A model generated the notes under the pieces. The model ran no database searches. It was not told the DNA's origin and saw only the letters and a program-made list of their open reading frames with translations. Below, piece by piece: positions 1 through 5,546 of a stretch of DNA of 22,359 nucleotides; the first letter of the stretch is position 1, and each line of letters opens with the position of its first letter. The stretch spans positions 1 through 22,359 of IMG/VR virus record IMGVR_UViG_3300023192_002385, one strand, 5' to 3'. The position numbers and the translations under genes were made by a program. The stretch comes from a virus.

Positions 1-120
1 GGATATTACGCAATTTATGATGTTACAACAAAAAATCTTAAGGGAGCTGTTAAATTTGGAGTGTTAACAGAAAATAGTGTTAGTGGAGATATTATACTCA
101 TTAATGCGTGTTGGTTATGA
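1..120 (+). CDS. 3' end of an unidentified gene (partial)
   Basis: Frame 1 is open from the first base to a TGA at 118-120 and encodes the last 39 residues of a protein whose start lies outside the window. The peptide alternates polar and hydrophobic residues and ends in NACWL, which suggests a beta-rich C-terminus. It is followed on the same strand by two tiny genes that could belong to a lysis or tail-end module, so a tail, fibre or lysis protein is possible, but nothing in 39 residues identifies a family. Confidence 0.5.
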   Translation, partial: GYYAIYDVTTKNLKGAVKFGVLTENSVSGDIILINACWL

Positions 121-154
121 TAATGAAGGTAAAAATTAATTTAGTAGGGATAAC

Positions 155-373
155 ATGGTTATGAGAATAACTAACGAAGTCCTATTAGAAAAAATCATAC
201 ACATTCATGAGGATATTCAAGAAGTAAAGGTAGAACTAACGAATCTGAATGGGAAGGTTATCAAAAATTCTGAATTTCGAATAAGACAAACTACTTTAAA
301 CAAAATGTTGTGGGCCGTTATTAGCACCTCTGGTATATCTATTATTGCAATCGTTACTAAATTAGTTAGATAG
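155..373 (+). CDS. small coiled-coil protein with C-terminal membrane helix (XhlA-like)
   Basis: This 72-residue protein has an N-terminal amphipathic, coiled-coil-like half (about residues 5-45, rich in Glu, Lys, Ile and Leu) and a single hydrophobic helix at about 50-68 that ends in a short basic tail. That layout matches the XhlA/haemolysin-type phage proteins that accompany holins and endolysins, though the match rests on architecture only. A second ATG two codons downstream (161) is an alternative start. No clear TATA box or Shine-Dalgarno site is visible. It lies between a partial gene and another tiny membrane-active-looking gene, which fits a lysis or membrane role. Confidence 0.6.
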   Translation: MVMRITNEVLLEKIIHIHEDIQEVKVELTNLNGKVIKNSEFRIRQTTLNKMLWAVISTSGISIIAIVTKLVR

Positions 374-379
374 TAATAC

Positions 380-386
380 TTATAAT
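380..386 (+). promoter_or_regulatory. TATA-like box for the gene at 410
   Basis: TTATAAT lies 23 bases before the ATG at 410. The same box-to-ATG gap (19-23 bases) occurs at several other first genes in the window, so a leaderless transcript starting at or near the ATG is likely. Confidence 0.45.
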
Positions 387-409
387 TGTACGGGTTTTAA
401 TATAGCTCA

Positions 410-604
410 ATGGCAAAGAAAAATATTAACCAAACGATTACAGAAATCAAAGCATTGATTGATGAAATTAAAAACTTAGTTATGACCATTCTCGGGCTAG
501 CTTTAAAGCTAAAAGATTTAGTTGTTCGATTATTAAAAATCGTAAAAGCATTAGCTATAGATGTTATTAATCTAGTTAAAAGTTTAGTTCCAAAAAGAAA
601 ATAA
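410..604 (+). CDS. 64-residue cationic amphipathic helical protein
   Basis: The product is almost entirely predicted helix, with Leu, Ile, Val and Lys alternating (for example LVVRLLKIVKALAIDVI), no cysteines, and a basic C-terminus (PKRK). It could insert at or lie along a membrane and might be a holin-like or lysis-accessory peptide, but no family is recognised. The TATA-like box at 380-386 suggests its own leaderless transcript. It is the last + strand gene before a convergent - strand gene ends at 646; the 41 bases between hold no convincing terminator hairpin. Confidence 0.55.
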   Translation: MAKKNINQTITEIKALIDEIKNLVMTILGLALKLKDLVVRLLKIVKALAIDVINLVKSLVPKRK

Positions 605-645
605 TTTCATATTCATTACTACTAGAATTATTTACTTAATCAAAA

Positions 646-909
646 TTATCTTAATTTAGACTCAAGAGCTATTATAAACTCATCAACAACTTCTCTTATA
701 TGTTCGTCTTCAGGTTCAGTATGATTATAAGGTCTAAATTTAATCTTAAGATAATTAAGTAGTAGTTTTTCAACAGGGTCACCCTCTCTTTTGAGGTCTT
801 TTTCTATGCGTTCTAAGTCAGGATAATGTGGAGCAATAAGCATATGGATATAGTCTATGAACTCATTGCGTCGTTCTTGATAATCCAGCGCATCTTTTTC
901 ATATATCAT
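646..909 (-). CDS. 87-residue acidic helical protein, unknown function
   Basis: The protein is highly charged and predicted mostly helical, with a central basic patch and an acidic C-terminal helix. It has no cysteines, signal or membrane segment, so it is probably cytosolic. It is the last gene of the 2070-to-646 cassette. Its ATG (909) comes one base after the stop of the membrane-anchored beta-rich gene, so translation is probably coupled; no independent Shine-Dalgarno site is seen. No family is recognised. Confidence 0.65.
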   Translation of the reverse strand: MIYEKDALDYQERRNEFIDYIHMLIAPHYPDLERIEKDLKREGDPVEKLLLNYLKIKFRPYNHTEPEDEHIREVVDEFIIALESKLR

Positions 910-910
910 C

Positions 911-1822
911 TTATTGTACGCTTATTGGTTGTTCTATGTTGTTATAATATGTTATGTTGCTACTCTTTAGTGTAGATTCTAGTATGAATGACGCTGAGTT
1001 TATACCTGTACCATCTCCAATTATGCTATTATTTATTACTAAGGTACCAACTTTGAAATGTCTTAACTCTACTGGTGCTCCAAACATCTTAACATGTTGA
1101 ATAGTAATCTCTCCACAAGTAGTAGTTCCATCAGTCATATCAATAATAATTCTATCGTAATCACTTCCTTCTACTTTAGGAATTGTTAATGCTCCTCTTA
1201 CTCCGCCAAAGTTTATGTTGTTCACAGTTTGAGTTGCTATTGAAAAGGAATTACCATCTGCTATATTATTTGAGATTATTACTTTATACGCAGTAGCATT
1301 TCCAATAATTAATTTAGGTGCTACTAATCCGTTGATTGTTAAGGTCTCACATTCTAAATAGTTAGTATCATTACCTTCATTACCAAACATTAACAACGTG
1401 TGGTTTAATCCTGAATCTTTTCCTATCTCTAAATCACTTAAGAATATCTTATCTATACGGGAATTGCCTATAATTAAATTAAGCGTTTGAGTACCAGTAA
1501 TTTCTCCATTAATTAAAACTTCAGCTCCTGACTCTAGTTGTAATTCAGTAACATAATCTCCTGCGTGTGGGAATACTGGAGTATTATCTGTTCCAGCTAC
1601 AATTAAAAACATAGTCATAATAAATCCAATAGCTACTGCTGAATATCCAATCAGCATCATCTTCTTTGGTTTAGCTTCTAATTTGAAAAAAGGAATTCTT
1701 ATCGGAATTCGTGGAAGTTTTCTATTGTTAAGTTTAGGCATAGAAAATCTTAGATAATTAAAACTAAACTTTTTCTTCTTAGCTTTCATCTTGGATTTGA
1801 TCCATTCTTCTTCAGGTTTCAT
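911..1822 (-). CDS. membrane-anchored beta-repeat (beta-helix-like) protein
   Basis: The 303-residue protein begins with a strongly basic cytoplasmic segment (about 1-54, Lys/Arg-rich), followed by one hydrophobic helix at about 55-77 and a roughly 225-residue outside domain. That domain is Ile, Val, Asn, Gly and Thr rich, with repeated short strands (for example VLINGEITG, LTINGLVAPKLIIGN), the look of a right-handed parallel beta-helix like those of pectate-lyase and bactofilin-type folds. The topology suggests N-in, C-out anchoring, either in the host membrane or as a virion spike. Its ATG overlaps the TGA of the upstream two-helix membrane protein by four bases, so the two are co-translated. 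No catalytic motif or known family is recognised. Confidence 0.7.
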   Translation of the reverse strand: MKPEEEWIKSKMKAKKKKFSFNYLRFSMPKLNNRKLPRIPIRIPFFKLEAKPKKMMLIGYSAVAIGFIMTMFLIVAGTDNTPVFPHAGDYVTELQLESGAEVLINGEITGTQTLNLIIGNSRIDKIFLSDLEIGKDSGLNHTLLMFGNEGNDTNYLECETLTINGLVAPKLIIGNATAYKVIISNNIADGNSFSIATQTVNNINFGGVRGALTIPKVEGSDYDRIIIDMTDGTTTCGEITIQHVKMFGAPVELRHFKVGTLVINNSIIGDGTGINSASFILESTLKSSNITYYNNIEQPISVQ

Positions 1823-2070
1823 CTTCTAGGTATTTCACTCTGCATTTTTTGAACTAAAGCACCTACTGCCATTGAAACAGGGTTAGAGAATATAGCAAAA
1901 GCAACGAGGATTATGTCCAAGTGTGGTGCTACTTGCTCTGGGTTTGAGGTTGTTTTCCAAACAATAATAACTCCAAGAATAATAAACGCGAAGATTATTG
2001 GTCCAAGTAGTATCAATGTTAGGAACTCTGTACCTGAAAGAGTATAAGATTCTTTCTTTGGTTCGGTCAT
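1819..2070 (-). CDS. two-helix small membrane protein (holin-like)
   Basis: This 83-residue protein has a short polar N-terminus, a hydrophobic helix at about 15-38 and a second at about 52-74, joined by a polar loop with NPEQ, and it ends in a basic tail. Size and topology resemble class II holins or small membrane-adaptor proteins; neither can be assigned. It is the first gene of a three-gene - strand cassette with the membrane-anchored beta-rich protein (4-base ATGA overlap). AAAGGA just before the ATG may act as a ribosome-binding site. A TATA-like box lies 30 bases upstream. Confidence 0.65.
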   Translation of the reverse strand: MTEPKKESYTLSGTEFLTLILLGPIIFAFIILGVIIVWKTTSNPEQVAPHLDIILVAFAIFSNPVSMAVGALVQKMQSEIPRR

Positions 2071-2100
2071 GTTTCCTTTATAATAAATACATTGATTATT

Positions 2101-2109
2101 TTTAAATAA
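2101..2109 (-). promoter_or_regulatory. TATA-like box for the membrane cassette
   Basis: On the - strand TTATTTAAA lies 30 bases before the ATG at 2070. Transcription starting about 22-25 bases after it would leave a very short leader carrying AAAGGAAAC before the ATG. Confidence 0.35.
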
Positions 2110-2131
2110 GATTGTTCAGAGATATCTTTAA

Positions 2132-2227
2132 CTACTGCTCTTTTTTGCCTTTAAAAGCAGCTTCAATAAGATCTATTAAGATTTCAGATGTGAAAGTTAA
2201 CCAATTAAATTTTCTTTCGTCATCCAT
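2132..2227 (-). CDS. 31-residue acidic micro-protein (tentative)
   Basis: A short frame begins MDDERKFNW and ends KGKKEQ, with one amphipathic helix. Size alone would make it doubtful. However, its ATG lies exactly 22 bases after a TATA-like TTTATTA at 2250-2256, the spacing seen at other leaderless genes here, and that box sits just beyond the terminator of the preceding transcript. It has no Shine-Dalgarno site, as expected for a leaderless message. No family is recognised. Confidence 0.35.
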   Translation of the reverse strand: MDDERKFNWLTFTSEILIDLIEAAFKGKKEQ

Positions 2228-2249
2228 TAAATATATAGGCTTGATTGAG

Positions 2250-2256
2250 TAATAAA
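2250..2256 (-). promoter_or_regulatory. TATA-like box for the 31-residue gene
   Basis: TTTATTA on the - strand lies 22 bases before the ATG at 2227 and immediately downstream of the terminator at 2266-2303. A second AT-rich stretch (TATATATT) lies too close to the ATG to serve. Confidence 0.3.
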
Positions 2257-2265
2257 TGTTTTTGA

Positions 2266-2303
2266 AAAATAAAAAATAAGAGAGGAAATTAATCCTCCCT
2301 TAT
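2266..2303 (-). terminator. hairpin terminator after the exported acidic protein
   Basis: Read on the - strand, ATAAGGGAGGA (2303-2293) pairs with TCCTCTCTTAT (2286-2276), with one mismatch, around a 6-base loop. A T-rich run follows at 2276-2266. The hairpin begins 22 bases after the stop of the gene at 2325 and would end the early - strand transcript. Confidence 0.75.
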
Positions 2304-2324
2304 GTTTTCCATTGTACTTCGAGA

Positions 2325-2867
2325 TTATGCTGCGATAACTTCTAAGTCATCAAAGTCGCCATCTTCGTAGTTTACAGATACATTGTATGTGTTTTCATTC
2401 CAGTTGTCATCTTCATAATCAACTTGGAAAGTACATGTCCAATCATTATCTTCATGGTCTGTTTCACTTAATGTAACATCGTTCAATAGTCTGTGTCCAT
2501 CAGTTAAATCTGGTGAATCACTTACGTCATACGTAGAACCATCTTCGATGTAATCATCGTAATCGGATGTAGTTGTTGTATTTCCATCTGTTTCAGAAAT
2601 TTCAATTTCTTCTTGCCACTCTAAAGCAAAATTACCTACACACGCAGTTGCGATGTCTACTCGTTCAGCCCAATAATCAAATCGACTATCTACGACTTCA
2701 ACGATAACATCTTCTCCAGGAACATCAACATATACTGTTTCTCCTGGAACATCGACGTAAGATACAATTTCATCTGGGTTTACTACGCTTGCTCCGAATA
2801 AAGCCCCTATGACTAATGCTCCTACACACCAAATTACTATTTGATTTGCGATACCTTTTTTTGTCAT
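2325..2867 (-). CDS. acidic exported or membrane-tethered protein
   Basis: This 180-residue protein has a short basic N-terminus and one hydrophobic segment (about 8-30), an uncleaved anchor or signal, then a very acidic, Asp/Thr/Asn-rich domain. Residues about 36-58 hold a tandem repeat, YVDVPGETV then YVDVPGEDV, the kind of PGE stalk often seen between a membrane anchor and a surface domain. Two cysteines (about 76 and 144) could pair outside the cell. A strong Shine-Dalgarno site (GGAGGT, 8 bases before the ATG) and a separate TATA box at 2946-2953 suggest high, independent expression. The hairpin at 2266-2303 ends the transcript. No family is recognised; surface modification or host exclusion is a guess. 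Confidence 0.75.
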   Translation of the reverse strand: MTKKGIANQIVIWCVGALVIGALFGASVVNPDEIVSYVDVPGETVYVDVPGEDVIVEVVDSRFDYWAERVDIATACVGNFALEWQEEIEISETDGNTTTTSDYDDYIEDGSTYDVSDSPDLTDGHRLLNDVTLSETDHEDNDWTCTFQVDYEDDNWNENTYNVSVNYEDGDFDDLEVIAA

Positions 2868-2932
2868 TTTAGTTTACCTCCTTAATTTTTAAAATTCGAT
2901 TCAGAATTGTATTCATTCATCGTGGAGTAGAA

Positions 2933-2956
2933 TACTATTCGGGCCTTTAAATAGTA
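2933..2956 (-). promoter_or_regulatory. TATA box inside a perfect inverted repeat
   Basis: TACTATT (2933-2939) and AATAGTA (2950-2956) form a perfect 7-base inverted repeat. The - strand TATA box TATTTAAA (2953-2946) overlaps one arm. It lies at the very end of the cytosine methyltransferase gene and about 79 bases before the exported-protein ATG, leaving a leader of roughly 55 bases. A protein binding the repeat would block TATA recognition, so this may be an operator. Confidence 0.5.
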
Positions 2957-4188
2957 TGTGGTCTATTTGTCCAACTACGAATAATTGCTTCAATTACATT
3001 AACTGTAACAGCATTACCACATTGCTTGTATCTTTGCGTATTCGAAACTCCTGAAGTCCAATCATCAGGATAACCTTGTAATCTTTCACATTCTATTGGA
3101 GTTAATCGTCTTAAATTGTTTGTCAATGAGCCAACGCCCTGCGAGGCGTTGGAGTCTAAACAATAAGCTTCCTCAACTTTTCCAATAGTTCCAGAACCAG
3201 CAGGAGATCCGCAACATTTTTGATATAACTTCTTTGAACCACAAGGACATATTTTTGTTAAAGCTGGTCTGTCTGCTGATCTTTTTTGTAAGTTCATGAC
3301 AACCATAGGTACATTGTTACCTCCAGTTCCCATATTACTGGTTAATGTTGGACTCCCTTCATGTTTTCTTATTTGATCTGCTCGGTGTGCTTTGTATGTT
3401 GTTGAAATCATCGGCGACCAATTTTGTAAGGGTGGAGATATGCCTTTAATACCATATCTTCTCTTTGCTTGACCTATTTCTGGTCGGCTGTCTTGAGTTT
3501 CATAATATACTTCTGAAACCTCTGTTGCATTTTCTCGGAAAGGTAATATTTCTGGTCTGGGTTTTCCTCTAAGATTTGCGATAATGAATACCCGTTCTCT
3601 GTTCTGGGGAACTCCGAAAAATTTGCTGTTAAGAACCATCCATTGATATTCATACCCCAATTCTTGAAGCGTTTGAAGGATTTTGGTAAAAGTCTTCCCT
3701 TTTTCGTGATTGAGTAACCCTTTAACGTTTTCAAGGAAAAGATATGGAGTTCTTTTAGCTTTAGCAATTCGCATAATGTCAAAAAACAATGTGCCTCTGG
3801 TATCTTCGAAACCTCTCCTTTTTCCAGCGATTGAGAATGCTTGACAAGGAAATCCTGCACAGATGAGATCGTGGTCTGGTATGTCTGTCGCTTTAATGGT
3901 TGTAATGTCTGTTGCTTCGTAATCTGTTCCGAAGTTTTTATTATAGGTTTGGACTGCGTATTTGTCGAAGTCGTTGTAGTAGACACATTCCCATCTAAAC
4001 TTATTATTGGTACTGCTCCCATCCCACCTCGCTTTCCTTGTTTGACTGTTGGACTTATCCCTTGATTGCTCACTATCTGTCCTGCCTCTCCTTTGCTCGG
4101 GTATATATTCCCTTTCCGTATTATTCGTGGCTCTTTCAATACCAAGTGAAAACCCTCCGATTCCTCCAAATAAATCTATATATTTCAT
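2947..4188 (-). CDS. DNA (cytosine-5) methyltransferase with SEC-C zinc insertion
   Basis: This enzyme transfers a methyl group from S-adenosylmethionine to C5 of cytosine in DNA. Motif I is DLFGGIGGFSLG (5-16), catalytic Cys115 is in GFPCQAFS, motif VI is ENV (153-155), motif VIII is QNRERVF (195-201), ECERLQGYPDDWT (367-379) carries motif IX, and GNAV (391-394) is motif X, so all core motifs are intact. Two oddities stand out. Residues about 21-65 are a hydrophilic Arg/Ser/Asn-rich insertion between motif I and the next strand. Within the target-recognition region a 14-residue SEC-C motif, CPCGSKKLYQKCCG (314-327), adds a likely zinc site. No restriction enzyme is adjacent, so it is probably a solitary viral methylase that shields the genome from host restriction. 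Its ATG is 9 bases after the winged-helix gene. Confidence 0.95.
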   Translation of the reverse strand: MKYIDLFGGIGGFSLGIERATNNTEREYIPEQRRGRTDSEQSRDKSNSQTRKARWDGSSTNNKFRWECVYYNDFDKYAVQTYNKNFGTDYEATDITTIKATDIPDHDLICAGFPCQAFSIAGKRRGFEDTRGTLFFDIMRIAKAKRTPYLFLENVKGLLNHEKGKTFTKILQTLQELGYEYQWMVLNSKFFGVPQNRERVFIIANLRGKPRPEILPFRENATEVSEVYYETQDSRPEIGQAKRRYGIKGISPPLQNWSPMISTTYKAHRADQIRKHEGSPTLTSNMGTGGNNVPMVVMNLQKRSADRPALTKICPCGSKKLYQKCCGSPAGSGTIGKVEEAYCLDSNASQGVGSLTNNLRRLTPIECERLQGYPDDWTSGVSNTQRYKQCGNAVTVNVIEAIIRSWTNRPHTI

Positions 4189-4197
4189 TGTTCATAT

Positions 4198-4518
4198 TTA
4201 TTTCAATTGATTCATTACAGTAGTTAGTGCATGAAGAACTTTTTCACCTTTAAGTGTAAGTTTAACTCTTCGTTCTCTTCCCCCTGCGTCTCTAATTACT
4301 AATCCAGTATCTTCTAATCTTTTGATTAATTGATAGCAGTGACTGTATGTAACTTTAGTGTTACGTGCAACTTGACTTGGGTAATGTGAATAATCTTTCA
4401 TCTTTCGTTTGCTAATCCTTCGACCAGGTGAACCGATTATTCTTCCAATCTCTCTGAGCACTAGATAAGGTACAGTTCTAACAAACATATCCGGTAACTT
4501 CTCGTGTCGTCTAATCAT
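4198..4518 (-). CDS. winged helix-turn-helix regulator (MarR/ArsR-like)
   Basis: From the preferred ATG at 4518 the protein is 106 residues. A helical N-terminus is followed by a winged-helix domain: helices around 35-75, including a recognition-helix-like VARNTKVTYSHCYQLIKRLEDTGLV, and a wing with GGRERRVKLTLKGEKVLHAL, the typical MarR-type strand-and-helix ending. It should bind DNA in the cytoplasm and may regulate early viral genes. The start at 4518 is chosen because GGAAAG precedes it and because the longer start at 4581 would overlap the upstream gene by 26 bases; an ATG at 4542 is also possible. Its position beside the methyltransferase suggests it may control it. Confidence 0.75.
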   Translation of the reverse strand: MIRRHEKLPDMFVRTVPYLVLREIGRIIGSPGRRISKRKMKDYSHYPSQVARNTKVTYSHCYQLIKRLEDTGLVIRDAGGRERRVKLTLKGEKVLHALTTVMNQLK

Positions 4519-4555
4519 CTTCTTTCCTTTAATAGTAATCATAGTTAGTGAGGGA

Positions 4556-4945
4556 TTATTCCCCCACCAACTTGCACACATAATTTGTGTTAAATTTATC
4601 TCCAGTCTTCATGATACTCACTTTGACTGGTGATGCGGGTGTGTACACTCCGCCGTCGCCTTGCGTAGCTTTCCCTTTTAGTACAGCTGCAAGCTTGGAT
4701 CTTAGTCTAGCTGAAGGTGATTCTAAAACCTTCTCCATAACCTCTCCATCTTCCTCAGATACTTCAGCTATAAAATATAGCTTTTGTTCTCCAGGAGTGA
4801 ATCGATCTTCTTTCTCGACCATTTCCCATTTTGTAAGAGTTAATACTTTTTCAGTATCTGCCTCAAACTTGACGAAGCTACTGCCTCGTACTTCCATTTG
4901 TTCCCAGCTTAATCTGGTATTTCCTTCTGTGTCTACATATTCCAT
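4556..4945 (-). CDS. possible OB-fold single-stranded DNA-binding protein
   Basis: This 129-residue protein is predicted mainly beta, with an early strand pair around KVLTLTKWEMVEK, a helix-rich centre (SPSARLRSKLAAVLKG) and a final strand pair KVSIMKTGDKFNTNYVCKL. The pattern, the size and the place in a replication operon suggest a small single-stranded DNA-binding protein, but it lacks a diagnostic motif and lacks the acidic tail typical of bacterial SSB. AAAGGAG precedes the ATG with rather long spacing, and the start overlaps the upstream basic helical gene by 13 bases. It is certainly a gene; its function is inference. Confidence 0.7.
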   Translation of the reverse strand: MEYVDTEGNTRLSWEQMEVRGSSFVKFEADTEKVLTLTKWEMVEKEDRFTPGEQKLYFIAEVSEEDGEVMEKVLESPSARLRSKLAAVLKGKATQGDGGVYTPASPVKVSIMKTGDKFNTNYVCKLVGE

Positions 4946-5145
4946 TTTCTTTTTATCTCCTTTATCAACTTTTCTTCACGTTTTATCGCTGCTTTTGCTT
5001 TCATTTTTCGTGTGTAGCATAGCTTGATGATTCGCTCAGCTCGTTGAATATGATTTCTGGCTACTTTAATTCGCCATTTAACTACTGGATTAATTTTATT
5101 TAATCCCAACATACTCTCTATTTCGTTTATACTTATTTCTTTCAT
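4933..5145 (-). CDS. 70-residue basic helical protein
   Basis: From the ATG at 5145 the protein is about 70 residues and very rich in Lys and Arg, predicted as two long helices (for example VVKWRIKVARNHIQRAERIIK). It may bind nucleic acid or a partner protein; no family is recognised. The start at 5145 is preferred over 5157 because it forms a 4-base ATGA overlap with the adenine methyltransferase stop and is preceded by GGAG. It lies between the adenine methyltransferase and the possible single-stranded DNA-binding protein. Confidence 0.65.
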   Translation of the reverse strand: MKEISINEIESMLGLNKINPVVKWRIKVARNHIQRAERIIKLCYTRKMKAKAAIKREEKLIKEIKRKWNM

Positions 5146-5546
5146 TTTTTTCTCCATATGATAAGACAGCTTGGGAAAGGTGCTGGTTGAGGTTTTATCC
5201 CATCTGGCTTTTCAAATTTAATTCTTCCTTTCACGAACCTAACTTCTGCTGAACCGAATATATATTTGTGAAACGCAATGGTATCTGTTCTTGCAGGAAT
5301 TAACATAACTACAGTATTACCTTTGTTCCATTCTTCATAACTCTTCTTTATCCAAAGTTTTAAATTTGAATAAGGAGGATTAACATAATTGGAATCTTTC
5401 CAATCAATCTCTAATCCGTCCCACGTAGGTTGAGGATAAGGACAGGAATCAAAATCAAACTTAAATTCTGCATTCAATTCATCATATAACTTCTTTGGTG
5501 TTAACCAAATATTCGATTGACTCCTTGCGATATATCCTCTGCTCAT
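5142..5546 (-). CDS. phage-type DNA N6-adenine methyltransferase (Dam family)
   Basis: This 134-residue protein matches the short phage Dam family, which methylates the exocyclic N6 of adenine using S-adenosylmethionine. Visible landmarks are WLTPKKLYDELNAEF (14-28), FDFDSCP (30-36) and the catalytic NPPY motif at 56-59 in YVNPPYSNLKLWI. These are followed by VVMLIPARTDTIAFH (79-93) and a GRIKF strand (107-111). The length is usual for the family. Its ATG overlaps the helicase stop by four bases (ATGA), so expression is coupled. No partner nuclease is nearby, so the likely role is self-protection or marking of viral DNA. Confidence 0.9.
   Translation of the reverse strand: MSRGYIARSQSNIWLTPKKLYDELNAEFKFDFDSCPYPQPTWDGLEIDWKDSNYVNPPYSNLKLWIKKSYEEWNKGNTVVMLIPARTDTIAFHKYIFGSAEVRFVKGRIKFEKPDGIKPQPAPFPSCLIIWRKK

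Noticed and set aside
605-645. Possible bidirectional terminator between convergent genes
   Set aside because: The region is AT-rich but I could not find a stem of useful length.
3474-4169. 231-codon open frame overlapping the cytosine methyltransferase on the same strand
   Set aside because: The methyltransferase frame has all family motifs; the overlapping product is low-complexity Ser/Thr/Lys-rich with no domain. It is a by-product of composition, though its length is noted in a finding.
4587-5027. 146-codon frame on the + strand
   Set aside because: It is antisense to two well-supported - strand genes and has a Ser/Leu/Phe-rich composition typical of shadow frames.
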